Shown here in pieces: positions 8,312 through 18,893 of a DNA stretch of 33,637 nt. Source of the stretch: Actinomortierella ambigua. Its lineage: Eukaryota; Mortierellomycota; Mortierellomycetes; Mortierellales; Mortierellaceae. Within the stretch, counting starts at the first letter, position 1. The number at the start of each line of letters is the position of its first letter. The stretch spans positions 1 to 33,637 of the forward strand of contig JAAAJB010000387.1 of assembly GCA_016098155.1 (NCBI GenBank). Reading direction: 5' to 3'. The notes beneath the pieces are model-generated. The model ran no database searches. It was not told where the DNA came from and saw nothing but the letters and a program-made list of their open reading frames with translations. The position numbers and the translations under genes are program-made.

Positions 8312-11300
8312 ATGGAAGAGTATTTTGCAAAGACGAGGACACAGCTGTCCTCAAAGCTGCCTAACCAGCAGCTTATTGCCACCACTTTGCTCGCCGTCGA
8401 AGAGGTTCGTTTTTGTGTTCGCTCTGCAACTCATCATACCACCTAACCAGGGACCTTTGCAACCCCAAGGAACAACACTCCATCAAACTCACTGTCTTTA
8501 CTCCTCCTTTTTTTTCCCTTTTATTAGACACTGAAGGAGCAGAATGCCCAGTTGACTCCCACAGCATACTTTGCCACCCTGGTATGGATAGTTTGTGATA
8601 CGAGACTGAACATACCGCCACCTTTTTTTTTATCAAGAATGCTCGAGGGAACCTAACACCATTCATTTTACCCACCAACCCATTGAAACTATATGTAGAT
8701 GTCGCTTCTTGACCAACAAAAACAGGGTGCAGAGTCAGAGGAGATCCGTGCTGCTATTCTGAACTTGCTCGCCGTTGTATTTCCCAAGTATGTGAAATCC
8801 GTTGTGCAAACCTTCTGAACAGGAAAAAGAAACGACTATTTGTTCAACTCATTCGCTCACCTTCAACCCATCTTTTTTTTTTTCGAAAATAGTGTCCCTG
8901 CAAGCGTTCTTCGCTCTCAATTCACTGCAACACTCAGCCTAATCACCACCTTGTTGGCCCAACAGCCTCCACCCTCAGCCCCCTCGGTGCGGTCGTTGAT
9001 CGCCTGCACAGAACACCTGCTGATCGCTCAGGACTCTGCAACTTGGAACCACACAACGACATTAAAGGCGCTGCAGACATTGCTCATCCTGTCGCTCGAC
9101 TCTCGGCCAAAGCCCCGCAAGCGCGCTCAGGAGGCTGTCCGGAATATCGTCACCCACCCGCCTCTGATGCTGCTTGTTCACCCTGGTATGAAGGTCGTTG
9201 TCCAGACCACGCTTCAGGTCCTCAAGGAGTCGGGTCAGGGAGTCGTCAGTGCTGCTGGCTCCAAGGACAAGGAAAACGCCTCTCAGATGGTCCTGCATAC
9301 CCTCTATCTTGTCCGCATGATTGCCAAAGCATGGCCTGTTGAGGTAAAGAGGAGGGAGAGGAGAGAGAAGATTATTCTACACTAGAGGAGTTGTTTTCTG
9401 ACATGGTTGAAAAGTGCACAGATGTGGACGTTGCTTGATATTGAGACTTATCTATTATAATTTTATTACTGTTTCCGTTCACAACAGCACTTTTTGCCAC
9501 TGTGCGACATTCTTCTCCACTTGCCCAAGCTGAACAACCCTTATCTGACCTCTTCGGCCTTCCAAGTCTTTGAATCGTTGCTGTCAACCAAGGAGACGGC
9601 TGAGGCAAAGGCTGTTGTCCAACAAGCAGAGAATGGATCCGCTGCTGCTGCTGCTGCTTCTGCCACCGAGACGCTGGAGCAGATCACATCACGTCTGGAC
9701 AAGGTGATCAAGGTCATGGGCGCCGTGCTGGAGCTGAAGCCCAACGCCAACGATGCGACGTTGATGCCGCTCTGGTTGGACGTTGTGCGTGCCGGATTTG
9801 TCGAGTCTGCGCGTCTGCAGGACAGGATGCGTGCCGCGGGTCAGGGCGGGGCGATCCCCGCCGAGGCCGTGGTGCCCCTTGTGTCGTTGTTTACGACGAT
9901 CTTCCCGAATCTGGATTCCGGCAACCCAACCTCCGTCCACAACGCGACGGTGGATTGTCTGAAGCAGTTGATTGAGCATTGTATCACGGACGCGATGATC
10001 GATGGTGCCGTCCAACAGATGAAGAAGAACCGTGGCCAACCCGAGACCAAAAAGTCAAAGATGTCGGTGATCGAGGCCATTTCCGTCATGATCAAGGAGG
10101 GTTTCCACTTGCGGTTCCAGAGCAGCTGGTTGGGCATCCTGGATATCCTGAAGACGCTGTTTGAACGGACAGGTCACTCGGCCAACCCTCTGTTGGTCTC
10201 GTTCTTGCCCATCCTGGATGAGCTCCGTTTCACCCAGGCATTTACGCAAAAGGCTCATCTGGACGTTGTTCTCGAGACCGCGATCGCGACCGTGGGCCCA
10301 CGCGTGCTGCTGAGTGTCCTGCCCCTCAACATTGACAACCCCGAGGAGCGCAAGCGTGGTCGTGCGTTCATGCTGCCGCTGCTCAAAAATGCCATCACCA
10401 ACACCGAGCTCGAGTATTTCAGCTCGGACCTGATCCCGCTCGCCGACCGCCTGAACGCCCGTGGACAGGCCTGTTGCGAGAACGGTATGATGAAGAAGGT
10501 CTACGAGACACTGGTCGGCCAGGTCTGGAGTCTGATCAGTGGCTTTTGCGACCTGCCGACGGATTTCGAGTTGGCGTTCTCAAAGGAATTGGCGGAGCGG
10601 ATCAGCAACGTCCTGTACCAGGCACCCGATCTCCGACCCGTGATCTGCCAGGCGCTGTCGTTGCTCGTCGTGCGCAACAAGGAGATCATCGCCTCCACAG
10701 AGACGGACGCTGTCCTGGAGCGTCGGTTCTTGGTCACCAAGGAAGAGGCCCAGCGCAACATTGAGGTCCTGCAACAGTATGCCCGCCCTTACCTCATGGT
10801 CTTCTTCAACATCTTCCAAGCAACCCTGCCCCAGTTCCGTGGCTACCTCCTCGAAGTCCTGCGTCTCTTCCTCAGCATCTCCACCCCACAGGACTTGTCC
10901 CAGACTTTTGCTGCCGTGTTGGGACAGTTGAGCCAGGCACTTGCCAGCCCCGCTGCTGCACCTGCGGAAGCAAACGGAGCACCCCCAGTCTCGCACAACC
11001 TGATGGATCTCGCCGAGCTGATGGTGCCCTACGTGGACGTGTCGGCGATGGGTCAGCTGTACAGCCTGACGCTGCCGCTGCTGGCCAACGAGGACGATGC
11101 GTCGCTGCAGAAGAAGGCCTACAAGGTGATCAACGCCATGGCCGAGACCGAGCAGGGCAAGGCAGCATTGAAGACACGACTGGACGAGCTGGCACGTCAG
11201 ATCCTGGACACAACGGGCGCTGCGACGGCGACGGCCAAGCGGGCGCGTCTGGTGTTGATTGGCCAGGTGGTGTCGATGTTGGAGCCCACGGATCTGTTCT

Positions 11301-12829
11301 TTATCCCGTCGATCCTGTCCGAGGTCGTTGTGGCGACCAAGGAAGTCAACGAGAAGACGCGCGATATCGCCTATGCACTGTTGGTCGCGATGGGCCAGCG
11401 GATGAAGGCCGGAGGCGTGATCGTGGCCGATCGCGTCGGCGACATGCAAGGAGGCTCGGCCGAGACGCCAGCCACGATTGGCGAGTATTTCACGATGGTC
11501 ACGGCCGGTTTGGCGGGTACGACCCCACACATGGTCTCGGCCGCGATCACGTCCTTGTCGCGGTTGTTGTTTGAGTTTCATACGGAGCTGGACCGCAACA
11601 TGGTCTCGGAGATGATTGCGACGATGCAGCTGTTTGTCAACTCGTCCAACCGTGAGGTGGTCAAGTCGGCCATTGGTTTCATCAAGGTGACCACCGTCTC
11701 GTTGGACCCGGTCCTGGTCCGTGTCCACCTGCCCGAGATTGTCCAGGGTCTCATCCGCTGGAGCCATGAACACAAGGCCCATTTCAAGGTCAAGGTCCGT
11801 CATATCCTCGAGCGTCTCGTTCGTCGCTTTGGCTATGATGAGATCCTGGAACTCGTCCCCGAGGCCGATCGTAAGCTCATGGTCAACATCCGCAAGCGCC
11901 GTGAACGTGCCAAGCGTAGAAAGTCGGCCGCCGCTAGCGGCGCTGCTGACGACGGTGAGGACGAGGAGGAGGACGAGACTGCCAACGCTACTGCTGCTTC
12001 TGACGCGAAGAAGGGCAGCGGTGCTCCACAGCTGCAGGCACCCAGCTTTGGCAGCGCGTACGAGGATGCTCTGTACGGCTCCGAGTCGGACCTCAGCGAT
12101 GACGATGAGGACGGTGAAGGAGATGATATGGACGAGGACCGTGTCGCCAACAAGGCCAGCAGCAAGAAGAACAAGAACAAGAACAAGGGCGCCGATGCAT
12201 GGATCAAGGAGGATGGCGACGCACCCCTGGATTTCTTGGACCGCACTGTCGTCTCGCGCGTTACAGCCTCGCACCCATCGCTGCAGCAGCCCCGCAAGGT
12301 CAAGGAGCTGGCCTCGCAGTTCAAGACAACGGCCGATGGCCGCTTTGTGGTCGACGATAGCGACGACTCGGCGGAGAAGGGTGATGACGACGACGATGAG
12401 GTGGACGATGAGGAGCGCGACGAGGCCATGCAGTTGGATCAGGCCGAGAACAACTACCTGGCCTCGCTCAAGATGGCCGATGGCTTCACACGTGGCCAGG
12501 GCGGTCGTATCAAGTTCAACAAGACCAACAAGAGGAACGCCCTCGGTAAGGGTGATGACGACGACATGGACATCGAGGCCGGAGGCGTCGGTCCAGTCCG
12601 TAACCAGGCAAAGAAGATGGTCAAGGGCGCTGCTACCCCAGCATCAGCGCTCGGAGGCGACTTTAAGGCCAAGCGGGCCGGTGGTGATGTCAAGAAAAAG
12701 GGCCGCGTCGACCCTTATGCATATGTGCCGCTCACATCGCTGCGCAAGGGTGTCAAGGAGGGTATGACCTTCACCAACAAGAGCAAGTCGGATAAGCGCA
12801 AGCTGGGCAAGCCAAGCCGGAGAGGATAA
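8312..12829 (+). CDS. RRP12: Ribosomal RNA-processing protein RRP12 (NUC173/HEAT-repeat)
   Basis: Five exons: 8312-8404, 8528-8581, 8726-8787, 8893-9343 and 9488-12829; all phases agree and give 1,333 aa, in line with yeast (about 1,230) and human (about 1,300) RRP12. RRP12 is a HEAT-repeat factor that helps export and maturation of both pre-ribosomal subunits in nucleus and cytoplasm. The N-terminus MEEYFAKTRTQLSSKLPNQQ, the FPNVPASVLRSQF segment, HFLPLCDILLHLPKLNNPYLT at the exon 4/5 join and the conserved C-terminal RHILERLVRRFGYDEILELV with KRRERAKRRK support the call. The tail alternates acidic blocks (DDGEDEEEDE, SDDDEDGEGDD) with Lys-rich blocks and ends in a basic NLS-like TNKSKSDKRKLGKPSRRG. 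Long antisense frames (for example 564 codons on minus, 348 on plus frame 3) are codon-bias shadows. Confidence 0.95.
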
Positions 12830-12995
12830 AAAAAAAAGGAAAGGAAGAAGAGATAGGAGCTGTCCTTCTCAAGTTTTATGGTTGTCGCGTTTTCCTTTAC
12901 ATTTTTTTACATGGTATTTTTCTTTTTATTCACATCGCATTGCATAAATTCAAAACTGGAATAATGAAAAAAAAATTGGGTATCACATGCGATCA

Positions 12996-14659
12996 TCATT
13001 GGATGCGTTCAGGTTTGAGCACTACTGGCGACGCCAACATCCATGCCCTGCCTTCCAACTCCTGGGGTATCGTCAAGGGAGTGTCGTTTAACCAGGAGAG
13101 CATATCTAAAAAATGATTTGTCGATTTGTTGAATGCTCAGCCGTCAATTCCTTTGAAAACAAACAACGCGCCTTTCCAAGTGCAGACACACACACACACA
13201 CACACAAACAGGCCTTACCTTGTAGGGCTGCATTCTCTGAAGGGTAGAAGCCGCCCATCGGGTCCATATCCCTGTCCAGCAAGTCCATGATGGCCACCTT
13301 GTTAGGCAACCGTGGTGGGGCCAACCTCTCCTGCCGTGTCTGCGCAATATCCCGAAGCCACAATGACCCAGGCACACGGCCTTCGGCCGCGGCGGCCAGG
13401 CTGCCTGATCCTGTGGCTAACCCTGCCATCGACATGGTGCTACTGGAGGAGGCGGGCACAACAACATTGCTCATTGCCTGGTTCCGTCCCGATCGAAGAT
13501 AGGCGGAACGTCCATGATGGAGAATTTTCGCCCGCTTGCTGGCTCGGATCGACCACAGCACACTTGCGCCCCCTTCCCTTTCTTCCTTTTTCTTGTCCTC
13601 CTCCTCTTCCCCCTCTTCCTTTTCCTCCGCCTTGTGCTTCATGGCCTTTGCCACCGTCATAGACTCTGCATGGTCGGCCGTCGCGTGTCTTGATTGATCC
13701 GTCGTCTCGTTCTTTCCTCCTTCTCCCTCTCCTTGTTCTTCTTCTTCGCCTTCTTCCTTTTCCATAGAGATCCCTCGCAGCTCCTCCACAGCTCGCCGTC
13801 CAGCCTCTGTCCACCGCGGCCGATCCGGATCCAGTAGGGGGCCCTGAGGGTGCGAACGCCTGGATGTTGTCGATGACTGAGATGCAGGCTGTGAAGAATA
13901 AGATGACGATGAGGAGGAGGAAGAAGACGCCGAAGGTGGAACGGGCATTGCTACTCGAGACGATGGATCATGATCCCCTTCCTCCATGGAGCCTTGAAGA
14001 TGGACGCTATTACTCCTGGATCCTGCGGTCTTCTTCATTTCCTCCACATGATGCTCTGGCTTCTGCTTCTCTAGCCGTTGCTTCGTTTGCTGGCGATGAT
14101 GACGATCATGATGCTGGTGATCCCCCTCTTCTTCCAGGGCGGCGGTAGAGGCGACGAAGACAGACTCACGATCCAAACCCTCAACCATGTCGTCGTCCAT
14201 GGACGGATCATCGATGGTTGAGATGACAATCCGTTCTCGTCCTCCTCCACCACCACCATGGTGATCCCCGTCTTGTTCGTCGCGGTCGATACCACGATCG
14301 TGATATATCCGTTTCATGCTCTGAAGACTCGCGTTGATATCCCGCACCAGCCGCCTTCCAGACAACGAGGACGAGGAGGTGGCTCTGGTGGCTGCTGTTG
14401 CTGTTGCTGCTGTCGCTGTTGTCGCTGTTGCTACTGTTGTCGCTATGGCGAATGGATTCGAGGTGGTGGTGGCTCCTACTGCAGCTCTTGGGCCTTCCCC
14501 TATTCCCAACCCTGGTCTTGGTCCTGATTCCGATCCTGGTCCATCTGCTCTGGATCCTCTGGCTCTTACCGCCAGTGTTTCTTGGGTGTTGAATGAATGT
14601 GATTCATGTTGTGCATGACGACCACCACCTGGAGAGGCGGGCATGGCTCTTCTGGACAT
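12996..14659 (-). CDS. Low-complexity protein of unknown function, two exons
   Basis: Exon 1 runs 14659-13219 and exon 2 13105-12996, joined in phase 1 over a 113-bp GT-AG intron; 516 aa. The open frame would otherwise read into a CA repeat (CVCVCV), so the splice is preferred, and the resulting C-terminus (DMLSWLNDTPLTIPQELEG) looks like an ordered helix-rich end. I do not recognise the family. Visible parts: Ala/Thr-rich stretch (about 70-95), RRLVRDINASLQSMKRIYHD, an acidic region with several Glu runs, basic SIRASKRAKILHHGRSAYL, and GSLWLRDIAQTRQERLAPPR followed by AIMDLLDRDMDPMGGFYP. The last ~90 residues are the least biased and the best candidate for a conserved domain. It is convergent with RRP12, stops only about 170 bp apart. 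Confidence 0.65.
13187..13206. repeat. (CA)n microsatellite inside an intron
   Basis: Alternating AC run lying in the intron of the unknown protein gene (13218-13106). It reads as CVCVCV if the intron is missed. Confidence 0.75.
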
Positions 14660-14841
14660 TTTGAAAGGTGAGGGATGTGGTCTGGTGTTTCCTCCTAGCA
14701 GTAATTAAACCAACCCCCTTGGCGTTGCTGCAGAGTGAGGACACCCCGCGAAAGATGGATTCCGTAAAAAAAAAAAAAAAAAAAAAGTGGAGGGAACTTT
14801 GAATGTCTTAAGGAGACAAAGAAAAATTGTGTTGACTTTCC

Positions 14842-14847
14842 TTTATT
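14842..14847 (-). terminator. Polyadenylation signal AATAAA
   Basis: AATAAA on the minus strand, 11 bases after the TAG stop (14861-14859) of the DeSI gene. It is inside an AATAATAATAAAG run; position fits a 3'-end signal but is unusually close to the stop. Confidence 0.4.
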
Positions 14848-14858
14848 ATTATTCGTTT

Positions 14859-16992
14859 CTAATAATCCGTGGTCGGAGCCAGAGACGACGACCGTGGCGG
14901 TGGAGATAATAGACTGTCCTTGATAGCATCCTCGTCGTCGTCGCCCGGTGGTGGCTCAACCCAACCCTGAGGCACCACACCTAAGGAAGTATCAACATTG
15001 ATTCGTAGTACTGTCAGTAATTGGGACAAAGTCTATGCAACTGAATGGGGATGAAATCGAAAATAATTTTTTGAGAGCCAGCAAAAACTCACATGGAAAC
15101 AAGGCGCCTAGCTTTGCGGCTCTATTAATCCATCCTGTCAACAAGAAAGAAAAGAAAGAAAGAAAAAATGGAAAAGGTGGTACATGGTAGCAGGTGTGCA
15201 GGTCAGCAGAACTGTTGTGAGCTAGCGCTGGTTCGAGATATCATGGTCAAAGGAGGAGGGGGGGGGAGGGGAGAGAGAAGACACAACATCGTCTCCCCCC
15301 TGCATCTTTTGTTCCCCTAGCCCAAATCAAACTGAATTTTGTGGCAAGCCTTTTTTTTTTTTTTTTTTTGTTCCTCTAAGACTTACCAGGTGGCCGCTTG
15401 TCCGTGAGCACATAACACAGGTCGGAAGAAAAATGATTGCAATTCCTAGAAGACACAGACCCCACACACAACACACACACATACCCAATTAAGTGAGCAA
15501 AGTAGGGGGCAGACCCGATTCATCGGTTGTAGACAAAGGGGAGAGAGAGAGCAAGAAAGAGAAAGAATGAGAGCGCAAAGATGCACCAAAAGGTTAAGAC
15601 AAAGTTCACAGATGAAAAAAAAGAAAGAAAGAAAGACAACAAAAAAGCAATTACAATGGAGCTGCTCTGTTCAAAAGAGCATGGTCCGGGAAAGAGGGGG
15701 AAGGAGGAAGGAGGAAGGAGGGGGGGGGAGTACAAGAGTGGCATGACATGCAAGGAGAAAAGACCCAAGTTACCTTGTGAGAAGCGTGTACGAATCCCCT
15801 ATCCACCATCATCACCACAACCCACATGCAAGCAGAATGAAAGAAGGAACAAAAGAAAAGAGAGTCAGAACCACTTTTTTATGTCCATGGTCTTGACCCC
15901 GCCACAAACGAACCTTGTCTTCGCTGTACGATCGGGCATCCTGCAGCTGTGCTCTCTTCTATACCTGTATACTCTCTGGAGATGGCTCGGATCGCCTCTG
16001 TGATTTCCTCGTCAGACAGTGTTGTATGCCCCACTAGAATGGACTCTCTGGGGATAATAAAAGAACCACATGCAGTGTTGCATGGTTGCATGTAGGAGAA
16101 CCAAAAAAAAGCACTCTTTTAGAAACAAATGAAGGCCAAGAATACTTTAAACTTTCACTTCCACCGAGGAAAATAATAATGTCATATGAGATGAACAAAA
16201 GGACATCTTGGCTTACTTGAAGACAACACCTGGCGGGCCCACTTTGGGTTCGACACAAAAGACGCCAGTGAAATTGTAGTCATGACCTCCAAAATTGAAT
16301 TCTGGGTTGTGTTTGGATACGCAAAGAGGCGAAAGGAAGGAGGGGGGGAAGGGAAGGGAAGAGGAAAGGGCATCAAGACAGGTATGGTTCGAGGTCCCGA
16401 TCCGTACAGGGCAGGGCAAACATACACGAACGAAAGAAAGAAAAGAGGTGTCGCAAGGAAAAGATAAGGAATCGGCCATCACATCGCATGGATCCCTTTG
16501 ATTTGAAACAATTACTGATCCTCAGGGCAAAGAGAAAAAAAGAGTCCTATTGTTACCTTTGCCTAGGATCTCCACTCCAGAGTGAAAGACACCTTTGAAC
16601 AAAAAAAAACACATCCGGCAGACTCGGTTAGACAACAAATGACTTGTTTTGAAGCACCTTCCCTCTCTCTTTCCTCCTCACTCCCTCACGGTGATATGAT
16701 GTTGTTTAGCACGACTCTTGTTGGAGGGTGAGCTGTTACCTATGCCCATGTGGTATCCAATGGATGTCAGTACTCCGGAGGGTATCTATCAAGTGGTTTA
16801 AAAGCCGTCATGGTCAGTCAAGGGTGAAGTGGTCTTTTTTTTTTTTTTTGGTCTCCTTTGTTCGATTTCTTGTGTTATATAGCGACTGTTTGCTGAGTTG
16901 GGAGTTGGAGCGAGCTGGAGCCGCCTCTGTCGTACCATATCATAAACGTTGCAGTAGACTGGTATTTTCCGCTGTGTGTTTGACTCTGGCAT
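14859..16992 (-). CDS. DeSI / PPPDE-family deSUMOylating isopeptidase, nine exons
   Basis: Reconstructed from splice sites and protein similarity. Exons: 16992-16936, 16785-16740, 16592-16557, 16301-16217, 16047-15965, 15798-15774, 15445-15387, 15134-15093 and 14980-14859. All junctions are GT-AG, all phases agree, and the product is 184 aa, close to human DESI2 (about 194). It starts MPESNTQRKIPVYCNVYDM and reads through GIGVFHSGVEILGKEFNFGG, whose His is the expected catalytic histidine, and TLLTRNCNHFSSDLCYVLT, whose first Cys is the expected nucleophile, then GWINRAAKLGALFPCVVPQ. PPPDE proteins are cysteine isopeptidases that remove SUMO or ubiquitin-like tags. The last exon adds a Pro/Asp/Ser-rich tail. 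No exon exceeds 122 bp, so plain ORF scans miss this gene entirely. Confidence 0.9.
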
Positions 16993-18008
16993 GGTTGAAG
17001 GTCTATTGTGCGCTGTGAATGTGTGTGTGTGTGATGTGTGATGTGTCAGTGGAATGACAATGTTGAAATGCCCAAGAAGGACAAGAGCTGCAGAATAAAA
17101 TATAGGCCAAAAATTTTAATAATAATAGTCAAATTAGGCTTATCTGTGTGCCCTTAAAAAATTCAAGTGCCTAACCTTTGTTTCTCGCAAGCAATGTTCG
17201 GTTCAAGTGTCGCTGAGAAAATAGTCAGGTCGTTATATATATCGATATATATCGCTGGTGCAAGACTTCCAAATACCACCTACTTTTTTTTACATAAACT
17301 ACAACCGTGAGACTAATCGCCGTTGAAGGAGGAAAGACACTCATTCCACTTATCGGAGTCCCGTGTTGATGCCCTCACCACCAAGCCCACGCTGTAAGGA
17401 TTGTGTTAACAACAACAACGGACGACAAGGCGAAATCATCGCTTTATGGCATTAAACCGATGACCTTTGCGGATTCTATCGCCTCACTGAGCTCTTATTG
17501 TGAAAACGATCTCATCAGACCTGTGCGTAGCAATTATCAGCTCACGTTAAAGAGGGAATCTCTGGTCTGTATGATACCTGAGCCCATTGAACTATGCAAG
17601 ATAGCAATGGCAAACACTAGAAATAGCATGTCGGCAACCATCTATATTCAGTCTTCACCTATATCTTCCTAACACATACAAAACGGGCCGGAGAGAAGAG
17701 ACTGACTGACCAGCCCCAGCAATTATACACAGGAGTTTGGGTGTGGTCGAGGAAAACACCTACTCTGCGGTTGTAAACTCCCTATCTCGAGCGGGCACAG
17801 AAACCAGTACGCCACCACGAGTAGGATCGCCGGCTACGAAGATATGCTATCGGGCGATCTCAACCTCCAACCGGTCACCTATGAGACCAAGGCGATGCAC
17901 GTGATGGATTTGGCCTCATTCCCAAATCGGGGAAGACCTTTCCACATGTCCAACTGAAGGACCTGTCCAATTACTACCATCCCTCACCTCCACCCCGCAA
18001 CACACGCT
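16993..18008. other. Intergenic/accessory stretch with no supported gene
   Basis: About 1 kb. The first part would hold the promoter of the DeSI gene (a TG/GT repeat sits at 17020-17043). A perfect 18-bp AT palindrome lies at 17235-17252. A plus-strand frame of 89 codons at 17403-17672 has no recognisable features. From about 17700 the sequence looks like decayed coding sequence with stops in all frames. Confidence 0.4.
17235..17252. repeat. 18-bp AT-rich perfect palindrome
   Basis: ATATATATCGATATATAT equals its own reverse complement. It could extrude a small hairpin or be chance in AT-rich DNA; no function is supported. Confidence 0.7.
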
Positions 18009-18571
18009 CTGGGCATCCCTGCTCTATGGCAGCTGTTGCGTGACAAAGGCTATCAAGCACCACCTTTACATCCTCAGCGCATCCTTGCCACTCCCCAGGG
18101 CAAAGCTCGTATTGACGTCCCTGCTGCATTATACAGCCTAATCCGATGGCCAATGACAGGCTTGACAGTCTTGATAAGGCTCAAGCCGTCCTCGAAAAGA
18201 GGATAACTCAGGTTAGCGACAAATCGCAATTGGTGCTCTACAACGATGGCTAGCAGTCCGAGTAGAAGCTCTCAACTACTCACCACCCACCTCGACAGGC
18301 CGCCCTTCCACCGACTCAAAAGGCACCTGAGACCCACCGAATCCACGGTGGCAAAAAGCCTGTCCGTAGCTATATCATCAAGCTACTTCATTGGACCAAG
18401 AGGCAAAAGTTGATGCCCCAGGCTCCGACTGTCAGTCGTAAGAGACAAGCAGATATCAAGACTGCAGGAGAAGAGGGTACGCGAGGAAAGAAACGAGAGC
18501 TGGTTCCCCAAGTGGCCGCTGCCAGCCACAAGCCGATGCGCAACAATGGTAGGAAGGTAGAACCGAATTAG
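18009..18571 (+). pseudogene. Decayed XPG/FEN1-like N-terminal domain
   Basis: From 18009 the frame reads (L)GIPALWQLLRDKGYQAP, like the MGIxxLWxLL start of XPG/FEN1-type flap nucleases, with CTG where ATG would be expected. It continues to ARIDVPAALYSLIRW, then shifts frame at about 18150 into RLDSLDKAQAVLEKRITQ and LVLYNDG, after which two TAG stops occur close together (about 18250-18262). The rest (KKPVRSYIIKLLHW, SRKRQADIKTAGEEG) stays open to a TAG at 18569-18571. The lost start codon, frameshift and stops make it a pseudogene. The assignment rests on the short N-terminal pattern only. It ends where the duplicated flank shared with 22,177 onward begins. Confidence 0.4.
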
Positions 18572-18893
18572 GGTTTGATCGATCAGGCACGATGGAGGAG
18601 GCAAGATCAGTGGGAGTAAGAGACTGAGAGTTGGATGCTCTTACAAAATGGAGTTCAACGATGGCAGTTCAAGGATGACAATCAAACTTTGTCCCAACCA
18701 CAACGGCTTGGACTCGTCAGTTTTGAAAATCCTCGAGAAACCAACAAGGTCCCTCTCTGCGAAGACAGGAGACTGCGCTTATCCTAGCGTCGTTACAGAT
18801 GAATAGTCAAATATTTCTATAATAGCTAAAGCACCATTCTGTCGAAAGAACTAGCCTGTCAAACGAACTACAGCCAAGAGTGACAGGACATCA
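18541..18893. repeat. Duplicated 3' flank of the kinase-Sel1 genes, copy A
   Basis: About 350 bp directly downstream of kinase-Sel1 gene 1. It is clearly related to 22,177-22,530 (shared CAACAATGRTAGGAAGGTAG, GTTCAACGATGGCAG and GTGACAGGACATCAATC), with scattered differences. It shows that the duplicated unit includes the gene's downstream flank. Confidence 0.8.

Noticed and set aside
10580..12274. 564-codon minus-strand ORF inside RRP12
   Set aside because: Lies wholly in the RRP12 last exon, has low-complexity composition and no recognisable motif; codon-bias shadow. The same holds for the plus-frame ORF 11,721-12,767.
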